Below are positions 17,617 to 26,675 of a stretch of 57,513 nucleotides of DNA, one piece after another. The position numbers were made by a program, and so were the translations under genes. Each line of letters opens with the position of its first letter. Position 1 is the stretch's first letter. Source of the DNA: Bacteroidaceae bacterium (GTDB lineage Bacteria > Bacteroidota > Bacteroidia > Bacteroidales > Bacteroidaceae); contig JAUUPT010000022.1 of NCBI GenBank assembly GCA_030843315.1, positions 1 through 57,513 of the forward strand. Direction: 5' to 3'. A model generated the notes under the pieces. The model saw only the letters and a list, made by a program, of their open reading frames with translations, was not told the DNA's origin and searched no databases.

Positions 17617-18888
17617 TTATCGGATTTCGAAACCTGCTTTCTGCAAGTCGTCCCAATAGCCGGGATAAGATTTGGAAACTACTTGCGGTTCGTCAATCTG
17701 TATCCGGGGCAGTACAAGGCAGGCAGGAGCAAAGGCCATTGCCATACGGTGGTCCTCGTAGGTAGTTATTACGGGCACCTCTTCTGTCGGGCAGCGCTCG
17801 CCGTTCCAAATGAGGATGCTGTCTTGTTCGGAGCGTACCACATAGCCCAGTTTATGCAATTCGGTGATGAGGGCGGTGATGCGGTCAGTCTCTTTTATCT
17901 TGAGGCTTTGCAGTCCGGTGAAGCGGAAGGGGATATTCATCAGGCAGCAAGTCACGACGAAGGTCTGTGCCAGGTCGGGGATGTCTACCATATTTTCTAC
18001 GAGGCGGGCAACGGGAGTTCCGATTCGGGTCAGTTTTACTCCGCGGCCGGTGTACTCCGTGCGGATGCCGAGGCGGGAGAATACTTCCGCACCGCGGCTG
18101 TCGCCTTGGTAGCTGCGGGGGAAGAGACCGAGCAATTCTACTTCGGGAGCGACTTCCTTTTCCTCTTCTTCTCCTTTACTTTTTGATTTTTCATTTTTAA
18201 TAGTGGAGAGTGCCATCATCTGATACCAGTAAGAGGCGGCGCTCCAGTCACTTTCTACCGTGAAGGCTACGTCGCGATAGCCGCCGGGGTGTACGGTGAT
18301 GCTGTTTTCTGTAGTCCAGTCGGCCTGTGCGCCGAAGTCGCGCATCAGTTGCAGCGTCAGGTTGATGTAGGGACGGGAGATGATCTCGCCTGTCAGGTGC
18401 AGGCGCAGGCCTTTGGGCAGCATGGCGCCTATCATCAGCAGGGCGGAGATATATTGCGAACTTACGTTTCCGGCAAGGCTGATTTCTTCGCCTTTCAACT
18501 CCGTGCCTGTGATGCGTAGGGGCGGAAATCCTTCATTCCCAACGTATTCTATCTGTGCACCGAGTTCGCGCAAGGCATCTACCAGGATGCGGATAGGGCG
18601 CTGTTGCATGCGCTGTGTGCCGGTGATGATGCGGGTACCCGGTGTCACGCTGAGGTATGCGGTGAGGAAACGCATGGCGGTTCCTGCGGCAAGGATGTCG
18701 ATGTGTTCGGGGGTGCCGTCGAGGGCGCGTATCATTACTTGGGTGTCGTCGCAGTCGCTCAGATTGCAAGGCGTGAGGCTGCCGTGGGCAAGGGCGTGCA
18801 GAATAAGTGCACGGTTACTGATGCTTTTAGATGCCGGCAACTGGATGCTGGCGTGCAGCGTGGCGGGGGCGGAGAGGGTATATCGCAT
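17617..18888 (-). CDS. aroA: 3-phosphoshikimate 1-carboxyvinyltransferase (EPSP synthase)
   Basis: Transfers the enolpyruvyl group of PEP to shikimate 3-phosphate in the shikimate pathway. The 423-residue protein shows PASKSISNRALIL at the N-terminus, AAGTAMRFLTAYLS (phosphate-binding GTAxR), NVSSQYISALLM, and the C-terminal DHRMAMAF. A charged, low-complexity stretch at about residues 228-250 (IKNEKSKSKGEEEEKEVAP) interrupts the family alignment; its DNA is markedly AT- and A-rich compared with the GC-richer gene around it. Confidence 0.95.
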   Translation of the reverse strand: MRYTLSAPATLHASIQLPASKSISNRALILHALAHGSLTPCNLSDCDDTQVMIRALDGTPEHIDILAAGTAMRFLTAYLSVTPGTRIITGTQRMQQRPIRILVDALRELGAQIEYVGNEGFPPLRITGTELKGEEISLAGNVSSQYISALLMIGAMLPKGLRLHLTGEIISRPYINLTLQLMRDFGAQADWTTENSITVHPGGYRDVAFTVESDWSAASYWYQMMALSTIKNEKSKSKGEEEEKEVAPEVELLGLFPRSYQGDSRGAEVFSRLGIRTEYTGRGVKLTRIGTPVARLVENMVDIPDLAQTFVVTCCLMNIPFRFTGLQSLKIKETDRITALITELHKLGYVVRSEQDSILIWNGERCPTEEVPVITTYEDHRMAMAFAPACLVLPRIQIDEPQVVSKSYPGYWDDLQKAGFEIR

Positions 18889-18935
18889 AGTCGTATTTCT
18901 TAGTTATATTGGTGGTAAATAACTTGTTGTCGGTA

Positions 18936-18972
18936 CAAAAGTAGGATAAATCTTTGAGAAATCTTATATTTG
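18936..18972. promoter_or_regulatory. Divergent -7 boxes for aroA (minus) and DUF2721 gene (plus)
   Basis: On the minus strand TACTTTTG (complement at 18936-18943) lies about 50 bp before aroA. On the plus strand TATATTTG at 18965-18972 lies about 57 bp before the DUF2721 gene. Both match TAnnTTTG; neither has a convincing TTTG -33 box. Confidence 0.5.
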
Positions 18973-19029
18973 CATTCCTAATCTTGTAAAAGAAGAAACC
19001 GGCTATTGGACATTTAATAATGTAATAAT

Positions 19030-19419
19030 ATGGAAATAGACTTGACTACCCCTGCCTTGCTGTTCTCGGCTATATCTTTGATAATGTTGGCGTATACCAA
19101 CCGCTTCCTGTCGTATGCGCAACTGGTGCGTACTTTGAAAGAACAATATGTGGAAAACCCTTCTTCGGTGAAGGCGGCACAGATTGCCAACCTGCGGAAG
19201 CGGCTCTACCTGACGCGCGCCATGCAGGTGACGGGGATCGGGAGCCTGTTACTGTGCGTGGTCAGTATGTTCGTTATGTATATCCAGCTATACATTGCAT
19301 CCGTCTATATCTTCGGCCTGGCGCTGATATTGCTGATTATTTCGCTGACTATATCGGTATACGAGATTTATATCTCGGTGAAGGCGCTGGAAATACATTT
19401 GAATGATATGGGGGAATAA
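19030..19419 (+). CDS. DUF2721 family membrane protein
   Basis: A 129-residue protein with three predicted membrane helices (about 7-26, 62-84, 88-110) and a conserved-looking cytoplasmic segment, IANLRKRLYLTRAMQVTGIG. It matches the DUF2721 family in size and layout; function unknown. Convergent with the transporter gene, with a 2-bp gap. Confidence 0.8.
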   Translation: MEIDLTTPALLFSAISLIMLAYTNRFLSYAQLVRTLKEQYVENPSSVKAAQIANLRKRLYLTRAMQVTGIGSLLLCVVSMFVMYIQLYIASVYIFGLALILLIISLTISVYEIYISVKALEIHLNDMGE

Positions 19420-19421
19420 AT

Positions 19422-21020
19422 TTAATAGACCGCATTCGCAATGATCTGGATAAACAGAATCAGGAACACCATCGCAATAGGATAAACCGTTGCATAAGCC
19501 ACGCTTGGAATGTTACTGTCCGTCATGGAGTCGGCGGCAGCAAGTCCCGGCGTACTGGTCATACCACCGGTGATGGTACCCAGCAAATCGAGGATGCTGA
19601 TTTTGAATACAAGCAGCCCCACAAGAGCAGCCACCAGCATAGGTACTAAAGTAATTGCCGCACCTACCCCGAACAACAGCCATCCGCTCTCCTGGAAAGT
19701 GGCCACCAGGTTCGTGCCTGCCGATGTACCGACTTCCGCCAGAAACAACAGCAATCCCAGTTGTCGCAGCAGATGATTGGCAGAGCCGGACATAGACCAG
19801 ATGATAGGTCCCGTCTTGCCCACGGCACTCAGGAAGAGCGCCACCATCAGGATGCCGCCCGTCAGTCCCGGAGAGAACGACAACGTATCAGAGAACGATA
19901 TATTCAGTTTGCCGAACAGCACTCCCAGCACAATACCCATGGCGATAGGGAAGAAATCCGTATCCGACAGTTGCTTGGCATTGTTGCCCAGCAGGCGGGC
20001 TACTCCTTTGATGCCATCTTTTTCGCCTACTACCATCAGTTTGTCGCCAAACTTCAAGGCAAGGTCGGGCGAGGGAGATAAGTCGATACCGCTTCGGCGG
20101 ACGCGGGTCACGGTACAGCCAAAGTTCTTCATCAGGTTGAGCTCGCCCAACTGTTTGTTTATCATATCTTTCTTAGTCAGCAGCAGAGATTCTATTTCCT
20201 GCGTGTCTACCAACGGCAGTTCGCCTTCTTCGCGTTCGCCCACCAGCACGGCAAGTTGGTTCAGGGAGTCCTCGCTGCCTACGGCTTGTATATAGTCGTT
20301 CTCATGGAGCACGGTTTGCGCTGTGGGAATGGAGATCAATTCGTCGTGCTTGTGGCGGGAGATAACTGCTCCGGTCATGGCACGCGCATTGATCTGCATC
20401 AGGCTGCGGTTGAACACGGCAGGGTTCGTCACCCGAAAGATGCAAGTGCCCAGTTCGGGAAACTGGCTGCGGCGTTCCTTCTCCAGGCGGCGTGCTTCTT
20501 TGTCGAGGTCGATGTGCATGATGCGAGGCAGCAGTTTGACAAAGAGGATGACGCCGATAACGCCGAAGGGATAGGCGATACCGTAAGCGATGGATGCCAG
20601 CGGAGAATGGGTACTGTCGATGGCTACGGCAAGTCCCGGTGTACTGGTCAGCGCACCGGCTATCAGCCCTACAACGCTGGGTGTATCTATGTCGAAGGCG
20701 TATTTCAGCCCTACAGCCGTTAGCGCAGCCGAGGAGATAATCAGCATTGTGATGATGATTAGCGTCTTGCCTTTGCTCCGGAAAGAGTCAAAGAATCCGG
20801 GACCGGCCTGAATGCCGATGGTGAAGATGAACAACACCAATCCGAAGTTTCCTAACTCCTTAGGTATAATCACGCCGAAGTGTCCGAACAAAAGGGCGAT
20901 GAAGATAACTGCGGAAACGTCAAGTGAGAGTCCTTTGATTTTGATTCTTCCCAGCATGAAGCCCAAGGCTACGATAAGGAAGAGTGCGAAATAAGAGGAT
21001 TGTAATAAATCGGCAAACAT
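19422..21020 (-). CDS. AspT/YidE-type transporter with two TrkA-C (RCK) domains
   Basis: A 532-residue protein with the aspartate:alanine exchanger (AspT/YidE/YbjL) layout. Two membrane repeats flank a cytoplasmic pair of RCK_C domains (about 190-365, for example DKLMVVGEKDGIKGVARLLG). Both membrane halves carry the duplicated motif GALTSTPGLAVA / GGMTSTPGLAAA, a hallmark of the family. The substrate is not determinable here; dicarboxylates or amino acids are the usual cargo. Confidence 0.9.
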   Translation of the reverse strand: MFADLLQSSYFALFLIVALGFMLGRIKIKGLSLDVSAVIFIALLFGHFGVIIPKELGNFGLVLFIFTIGIQAGPGFFDSFRSKGKTLIIITMLIISSAALTAVGLKYAFDIDTPSVVGLIAGALTSTPGLAVAIDSTHSPLASIAYGIAYPFGVIGVILFVKLLPRIMHIDLDKEARRLEKERRSQFPELGTCIFRVTNPAVFNRSLMQINARAMTGAVISRHKHDELISIPTAQTVLHENDYIQAVGSEDSLNQLAVLVGEREEGELPLVDTQEIESLLLTKKDMINKQLGELNLMKNFGCTVTRVRRSGIDLSPSPDLALKFGDKLMVVGEKDGIKGVARLLGNNAKQLSDTDFFPIAMGIVLGVLFGKLNISFSDTLSFSPGLTGGILMVALFLSAVGKTGPIIWSMSGSANHLLRQLGLLLFLAEVGTSAGTNLVATFQESGWLLFGVGAAITLVPMLVAALVGLLVFKISILDLLGTITGGMTSTPGLAAADSMTDSNIPSVAYATVYPIAMVFLILFIQIIANAVY

Positions 21021-21035
21021 AATGGGTTAAAGGGG

Positions 21036-24000
21036 TTATAGGTTTTTAAGTAATTCTTCTACTGCTGTTTTCAACTGCGTATCTTCACCTTTCACAATCG
21101 TATCGGGCGAGTTGGCAACTTTTACGTCCGGTTCCAGTTGCGTGTTCTCCAGGTAGCTGCCGTCCGGCAAGCGATAGCCCACTACGGGAATACCGAACAC
21201 CAACGACGTGTCTTGCAGACGCTCCCAGGATACACTGGTCATAGTGCCCGGAACCGGCATGCCTACCAGCTTGCCCAGCTTCTGATGGCTGTATACCCAC
21301 GGTGTGCCGTGCGCATTGGAGTAGTTGGCTTCGCACGTCAGCATGATGGACGGCTTGTTCCAGCGGCGGCTGGGCATGTCGCAAGCCTCGCGGCCGCGAA
21401 CCACTTGCGTAAAATACTTCTTGCCGCTGAACAGCACCTCTATATCTTCGTGCAGGCGTCCGCCCCCGTTGAAGCGTGTGTCTATGACGATGCCTTCGCG
21501 GTTGTTGTACTTGCCCAGGATGTCGGAGTAAACGGAGCGGAAGCTGTCATCGCCCATCGATTCGATATGCACGTATCCCAGTCGTCCGTTAGACCATTTG
21601 TCAACGTCGGCTGCGCGCTGCTTCACCCAGCGGGCATAGAGCAAGTCGCTCAGCACGCCGTTGCTGATAGGAATCGTCACTTCTTCCCAACGTTCCTTGG
21701 TCTGCGGGTTGTATAGCGAAACAAGTGTTTTCTTCTTTGCCTTATTGTTGAGCAACGTGTAGTAATCCATTTCGGGAGTAATCTCCGTACCGTCAATCTT
21801 CTCAATCACCATGCCGGCTTTCACCTTTGTATTGGCATTGTCGAAGGGACCTTTCTCTATCACTTCTGCTATGAGCATACCCTTGTCCTGGTAGTTCCAG
21901 TCAAAGAGCAGTCCCAGGCTGGCTGTCGGTTCGGTTTGTCCTTTCGGGTAGAAGCGGCCGCCGGTGTGCGACACATTCAACTCACCTAGCCATTCGCTCA
22001 GCAGTTCGGCAAAGTCATAATTGTTGTCGATGTGCGGCAGGAACTTGCGGTAGGCTGCCGTCATGGCATCCCAGTCCACACCGTGCATATTGGTGTTGTA
22101 GAAGCGCTTTTGCTCCTGCTTGTACACGTGGTCGAACATATATTCGCGTTCGGCTGCCAGGTCCATCTTCACACTGGCATGGAAGGAGATAGGCTTCAGG
22201 GCATCGGAAGAAGTGTCCAGCTTCTGCATGCTGCGGCCACCCAGCAAAAAGATGTTTTTGCCCTCTTTGTCCATCTCCATGTTTGCCCATCCGGCATCCA
22301 TCTTGTGGAGCAATTGGGTGTCTTTTTTGCGCAAATCCATCTTCCAAAGGTCGTATCCGCCTTCGAAGGCAGCCAGGTAGTAGAGCGCTTCGCCATCTTT
22401 GGAGATGATGATGCTACCCATATCCGAAGAATTCGGGGTGAGGCGCACAATGCGGTCTTCGATATTCTTTAGTTCTACCACGATGTCTTTGGTTTTCTCT
22501 TCTTTGGCATCGCTTTCTGTCTTATCTTTCTTCTTGTCTTTTGCTTTGCTGTCGTCTTTCTCTTTGTCCTTCTTCTGTTCTTTTTCCAGCTCTTTGCGCA
22601 GCTCGTAGTCTTCCTTGGTCAGGCAGTATTTGTCGTAAGCATCCTGGTTGAGGAATACGAGCATGGCGTCGCTTTGCGAGCCCCATGAGGCGTGGGCACG
22701 CATACCGTAGCGCTCGGTGGCGAAGAGAATGGCGTTGCCGTCGAGTACAAACCGGGGCATACCGCTTGTGTAACCGCTATTCGTCAGGTTGACGATTTCG
22801 CTACCGCCCGCTGCACTGACAAGGCCGATATCGGTGTATGGGTCGTGTCTGTTTCCTGTGAATTCGAGGGTAAACCATTTGCCGTCCGGCGACCACTCAA
22901 AGTCGAACTGGCCTCCCGTATCGTACCAAGTGGAACCGTCGGTGATCTGGCGTACCTTCTTCGTGTCCAGGTTGAGCACCATCAGGCAGTTGCGGTCTTC
23001 AATGAAGGCAAGTTCTTTGCCGTCGGGCGAGAATTTGGGGTAAGCACGTTCCACGGTGGTGGAAGGAAGCAACATCTCTTCATTGATCAAGGTTGCATTG
23101 GGGAAGTTAGGGTCTTCTTTGCGGGCTATCTTGGCAAGATAAAGTTGCCAGTTGCCGCCTCGCTCGCTGGCATAGGCCAGGGTGCGGTTGTCCGGGGCAA
23201 AAGAAAGACCGGCTTCGCGTGCCGGGGTATGTGTTATCTGCTTGGTAGTGGCATAGTCTGTAGAGGTAACGAATACTTCGCCGCGTGCGATGAAGGCCAC
23301 TTGCTTTCCGTCGGGCGAGACGGTGGCAGAGGTTGCTCCGTCGGAGTAGTTCAGGGTGGTCAGTTGCGGCTGGTCATCGCGTGTAAGCTCTACCTTGACC
23401 TTCTGCGGGGCGGCACCGTTCTGCTGGGTATAGATTTCACCGTCATATCCGTAGCATAGCGTTCCGTTGTTGCTCATGGAGAGGAAACGTACGGGATGAG
23501 TCTTGAAAGACGTTACTGCCTTCACCGATTGCGGCTGGGCAACCGGGAAAGAATATACGTTGAACGAACCGCCGTTGCGCTCGCTCAGGAAGTAGAGTGT
23601 TTGCCCGTCGGGAGACAATACCGGGTTGCGGTCTTCGCCTCCGCGATTGGTGAGGTTGGTGTGCTTGCCTGTTTGGGTATCATATACCCAAATGTCGCGG
23701 GTGATGGAAGAAGTATGATGCTTGCGCCATTCATTCTCAAAACCCTTGCGGTCCTGGTAGAAGAACTGCTTGCCGGATTTGTCGAAGCAGATTTCTTCGG
23801 CAGGAGTTCCTAATACCTGTTCGGTGCGTCCGCCCGTTGCAGGCACTTTGTACACCTCGGTCATGGCAGACGAAGGGAAGAGTGCGCTTGTAGCCGGGTC
23901 CTGGATGGCAGCGGAAAACAAGATATACTTGCCGTCCGGAGTGAATGTGCTGGGCGTTTCGGCAGCCGAGTTGGTAGTCAGCCGTTGCGCCGTTCCTCCG

Positions 24001-24284
24001 TTGGAGGGCATCACGAAGAGGTCGAAGTTACCGTACCGGTCGCTGGCAAAGGCTATCTGTTTGCCGTCCGGAGACCATATCGGGGTGCATTCGTAGGTTT
24101 CCTGAGTAGTGAGTTGCGTGGCTGTTCCGCCTGTTGCGGCTACTTTGTAGATGTCTCCTTTGTAGCAGAATGCGATTTCTGTGCCGTCGGGAGAGATTTG
24201 TACGTCGCGCATCCATAAGGGAGTGGATGCATAGCTACTGATGGCCGTAAAGCCAAGCAGGATGGTTGCAAGAATCTTCTTCAT
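21036..24284 (-). CDS. Tricorn-like S41 protease with beta-propeller
   Basis: A large secreted peptidase of 1082 residues with a signal peptide (MKKILATILLGFTAISSYAS). N-terminal WD40/PD40-like propeller repeats recur with SPDG(T/K) and (F/Y)SPDGKxLAF motifs to about residue 560. A Lys/Glu/Asp-rich linker follows (about 560-610), then a second propeller part, a PDZ domain (about 760-850) and a C-terminal S41 core with FNGGGRLHED (Asn939) and NYSNAHG, in which Ser989 is the likely nucleophile. The frame extends 12 codons upstream, but the ATG at 24284 starts the signal peptide. Likely periplasmic peptide degradation. Confidence 0.9.
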   Translation of the reverse strand: MKKILATILLGFTAISSYASTPLWMRDVQISPDGTEIAFCYKGDIYKVAATGGTATQLTTQETYECTPIWSPDGKQIAFASDRYGNFDLFVMPSNGGTAQRLTTNSAAETPSTFTPDGKYILFSAAIQDPATSALFPSSAMTEVYKVPATGGRTEQVLGTPAEEICFDKSGKQFFYQDRKGFENEWRKHHTSSITRDIWVYDTQTGKHTNLTNRGGEDRNPVLSPDGQTLYFLSERNGGSFNVYSFPVAQPQSVKAVTSFKTHPVRFLSMSNNGTLCYGYDGEIYTQQNGAAPQKVKVELTRDDQPQLTTLNYSDGATSATVSPDGKQVAFIARGEVFVTSTDYATTKQITHTPAREAGLSFAPDNRTLAYASERGGNWQLYLAKIARKEDPNFPNATLINEEMLLPSTTVERAYPKFSPDGKELAFIEDRNCLMVLNLDTKKVRQITDGSTWYDTGGQFDFEWSPDGKWFTLEFTGNRHDPYTDIGLVSAAGGSEIVNLTNSGYTSGMPRFVLDGNAILFATERYGMRAHASWGSQSDAMLVFLNQDAYDKYCLTKEDYELRKELEKEQKKDKEKDDSKAKDKKKDKTESDAKEEKTKDIVVELKNIEDRIVRLTPNSSDMGSIIISKDGEALYYLAAFEGGYDLWKMDLRKKDTQLLHKMDAGWANMEMDKEGKNIFLLGGRSMQKLDTSSDALKPISFHASVKMDLAAEREYMFDHVYKQEQKRFYNTNMHGVDWDAMTAAYRKFLPHIDNNYDFAELLSEWLGELNVSHTGGRFYPKGQTEPTASLGLLFDWNYQDKGMLIAEVIEKGPFDNANTKVKAGMVIEKIDGTEITPEMDYYTLLNNKAKKKTLVSLYNPQTKERWEEVTIPISNGVLSDLLYARWVKQRAADVDKWSNGRLGYVHIESMGDDSFRSVYSDILGKYNNREGIVIDTRFNGGGRLHEDIEVLFSGKKYFTQVVRGREACDMPSRRWNKPSIMLTCEANYSNAHGTPWVYSHQKLGKLVGMPVPGTMTSVSWERLQDTSLVFGIPVVGYRLPDGSYLENTQLEPDVKVANSPDTIVKGEDTQLKTAVEELLKNL

Positions 24285-24317
24285 AGGTATAATTTGCTGC
24301 TTATTATTATCTGTGGA

Positions 24318-24325
24318 CAAAAGTA
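24318..24325 (-). promoter_or_regulatory. -7 box for the tricorn-like protease gene
   Basis: The minus strand reads TACTTTTG, matching TAnnTTTG, 34 bp upstream of the start codon at 24284. The -33 element is not recognisable. Confidence 0.5.
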
Positions 24326-24368
24326 GTAAATATATTCGAAAGCGTATAAGGTATGCATAAATATGGCT

Positions 24369-25157
24369 TCACTTTATTCCTCTTGCCTTGTAAATTATCT
24401 CTTTGGCGCTATTGATGCTTTGGAATTTTTCTTCGGCGGCTTTCTTTATATCCTCTCCCAGCATGGCCACTTTGTCGGGATGGTGTTTCAGTGCCAGGCG
24501 GCGGTAGGCGGCGCGCACTTCGTCGTTGGTGGCAGTGGGCGACACTTCGAGTACCTTGTAGGCTTCGTCCAGCGAGTGGCCGCCCAGGTTGAGCATGGAT
24601 TCCACTTCCTTCACCGACAGCCCCATGTACAACGCTACTTCTTTCAGCGCTTCTATCTCCTGGCTGCATACGTGTCCGTCGCTTTTGGCCACGTTCACCA
24701 GGAAGTCCAGCAGTTGCAGGCGTTCTTCATAACTCAGGTTGGCGGCAATCTGCCTTCCGCAATCGCGTATGGTGTTTTTGAAGGCCATCGGGTTCTGTCG
24801 GTCCATCTGTTTGCGTTGCTCAAAGAGGTTGAGCAATATTTGCTGTCCTTCATCGACGGCAGCCTCTCCGAAGTTTATTCTTAGGAATTTGCGGACAAAC
24901 TCCATTTCGCTGTGCATCACGCGCCCGTCCGCCTTGATAATATACGAGGTCATCACCAGCATGGAAAAGAGGAAACTGTTCCGCTGTCCGGCATATCCCG
25001 CATCCCGCATATCTCCCGCTGGTCCTCCGCCACGCCTGCTGTCCGCAGAACTATCGTCGGTGTCGAACAACGAACCGAGTGCGTATCCCGCCAAAGCTCC
25101 CAGCGGACCTTTGACCATAAAGCCTATAATGCCGCCTATCCATTTTGCTGCTCCCAT
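24369..25157 (-). CDS. TerB-domain / J-domain co-chaperone (DjlA-like)
   Basis: A 262-residue protein. The N-terminus is Gly-rich and hydrophobic (IGGIIGFMVKGPLGALAGYALG) and could insert in the membrane, as in DjlA. A TerB-like helical domain follows (about 55-180; ADGRVMHSEMEFVRKF and KSDGHVCSQEIEALKE acidic motifs). The C-terminal J domain (about 190-255) keeps the HPD tripeptide in LKHHPDKV and should stimulate a DnaK ATPase. Unlinked to dnaK in this window. Confidence 0.9.
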   Translation of the reverse strand: MGAAKWIGGIIGFMVKGPLGALAGYALGSLFDTDDSSADSRRGGGPAGDMRDAGYAGQRNSFLFSMLVMTSYIIKADGRVMHSEMEFVRKFLRINFGEAAVDEGQQILLNLFEQRKQMDRQNPMAFKNTIRDCGRQIAANLSYEERLQLLDFLVNVAKSDGHVCSQEIEALKEVALYMGLSVKEVESMLNLGGHSLDEAYKVLEVSPTATNDEVRAAYRRLALKHHPDKVAMLGEDIKKAAEEKFQSINSAKEIIYKARGIK

Positions 25158-25206
25158 AATCTTTTTCTAATTGTTTATTGTAAATCCGATGTAAGGCTAT
25201 TTTGTA

Positions 25207-26364
25207 TTATAGTAACTTTTTAAGCTCTTCAACATCAGGCAATGCTTTTCGTAACTTGTCCGGCATCTCAGCCGATGTATTATATGTGGCTACGCCCATC
25301 GGTTTGTCATAGTCCTGAATTACATACTCCACAAATTCTTTATTCGCATGTTTACAAAGAACGATGCCAATAGAGGGATTCTCGTGTGGCTTACGCACTT
25401 TGTCATCTAATATTCGGAGATATGTGCTTAATTGTCCCAAATAGGTTGGCTTGAATTTGCTTGTTTTTAATTCGATGACGACAAGGGCATTTAACTCGCG
25501 ATTAAAGAATATGAGGTCAGGAAAGAACTCCTCACCATATATTTCAAGATGGTATTGATTTCCAACGAAAGCGAAGTCTTGACCGAAGGTCATAATGAAC
25601 TTTTTTATATTATGAATAATCTTTTGCTCTACCACACGCTCATCAAGGTCTGCAATATCCCGTATCCCCAACTCCTCCACATTGATAAAGTTAAGCGTAT
25701 ATTCATCCTTAAAAGCGTTGACAGCTCGGAAAGCCAATTCCGATGGCGTCAGCTTTTGTAAAAAATTGTTAGGCATCTGTGATTGATGGTGATAATTATC
25801 ATCCAGAATTGCTTTTTTTAAGCCATCCACAGACAGATGGCAGACTGCACATTCGTGGATGTAGAAATACCGTTCTTCCAATTCCTTCGCCTTTGATAAG
25901 ATAGTATAGTGGTGAGTAAACGGTACACAGAGAAAGTCTTCTATTGGGAAGTCTTTGCAATTCGTTCCTTGTAATGAACGAATTGTTATAAGTTCTGTTC
26001 CATTGTTGGTAGTAGATTGGTCTTCTTTATTAATTAGTTGTAAATCGTTCATTGCAATGAACGATTTGTCTTCAAGTATATTCCATTCCTCATAAAAGAT
26101 ACGCATCTTTTTCATGTGCGCTTCGGAAAAGCCACGCAATCCAGGCATATCACGACGGAGTTTTTCACTGATATATTGTAATGCGCCTGTCCCCCAATAA
26201 TTATTACGCGAGTGCATCGAAATATAACGGCCAATGCTGAAATATAGAGTCAATTGTTCGCTGTTTACTTTTTGTATAGCCTGATATTGACTTTGTAATA
26301 TAGCGGTCTTAATCGCCTCTGTTGCTTGATTATATCGGTAGGTCAACGATTTATTTTCTTCCAT
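25207..26364 (-). CDS. PDDEXK nuclease domain protein (DUF1016/YhcG family)
   Basis: A 385-residue protein with an N-terminal DUF1016_N domain (about 12-115: YFSIGRYISMHSRNNYWGTG, RGFSEAHMKKMRIFYEEW) and a C-terminal PD-(D/E)xK nuclease domain. The catalytic set is Asp283 in FFPDLIFF and Glu298-x-Lys300 in VVIELKTSKF, so the active site is intact. The family is scattered among genomes and linked to mobile or restriction-like contexts; the role is unproven. The gene is more AT-rich than the core genes to its left and lies downstream of an unusual 11-bp-period repeat. Confidence 0.88.
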   Translation of the reverse strand: MEENKSLTYRYNQATEAIKTAILQSQYQAIQKVNSEQLTLYFSIGRYISMHSRNNYWGTGALQYISEKLRRDMPGLRGFSEAHMKKMRIFYEEWNILEDKSFIAMNDLQLINKEDQSTTNNGTELITIRSLQGTNCKDFPIEDFLCVPFTHHYTILSKAKELEERYFYIHECAVCHLSVDGLKKAILDDNYHHQSQMPNNFLQKLTPSELAFRAVNAFKDEYTLNFINVEELGIRDIADLDERVVEQKIIHNIKKFIMTFGQDFAFVGNQYHLEIYGEEFFPDLIFFNRELNALVVIELKTSKFKPTYLGQLSTYLRILDDKVRKPHENPSIGIVLCKHANKEFVEYVIQDYDKPMGVATYNTSAEMPDKLRKALPDVEELKKLL

Positions 26365-26423
26365 AATAGTACAAAATAGTCTCTATTCTATTTAATATCA
26401 TATCACAATTCGCTTTTATCATG

Positions 26424-26431
26424 CAAATATA
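26424..26431 (-). promoter_or_regulatory. -7 box upstream of DUF1016 gene
   Basis: The minus strand reads TATATTTG (complement at 26424-26431), a full TAnnTTTG match about 60 bp before the start codon. A TTTG (complement at 26456-26459) is 24 bp farther upstream, longer than the usual 19-21 bp spacing. Confidence 0.45.
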
Positions 26432-26542
26432 GTAATTATATGCAGTATAGCTATTCAAAATATCTAAATCAAGCTATCTTTTGAAACTCGTCTGCATGAG
26501 GCTTCTGCTCCTTATTTCTACTTTTACTGATGCATTGCATCT

Positions 26543-26627
26543 CCATTGCAAGTCCAATATATATGATTGGAGTTGCAATGGAGTTGCATTGGACTTGTAT
26601 TGGAGTTGTATTGGACTTGCTACGGAG
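26543..26627. repeat. 11-bp-period degenerate tandem array with inverted repeat
   Basis: Five consecutive 11-mers at 26569-26623 follow GGA(G/C)TTG(C/T)A(A/T)T with few changes, and a partial sixth (GGAG) ends at 26627. Immediately to the left, CCATTGCAAGTCCAAT (26543-26558) is complementary, with one mismatch, to ATTGGAGTTGCAATGG (26566-26581), giving a 16-bp stem with a 7-nt loop. The rest of this 310-bp gap (26365-26675) holds the -7 box at 26424 and no gene. Confidence 0.85.
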
Positions 26628-26675
26628 CAGGTACCTGGAAAATGCCGTGGCAGAAGCGACCGAATGCTTTGTTAT

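Noticed and set aside
19777..20295. Plus-strand 172-codon frame
   Set aside because: It is antisense to the well-supported AspT-type transporter and lacks any recognisable domain.
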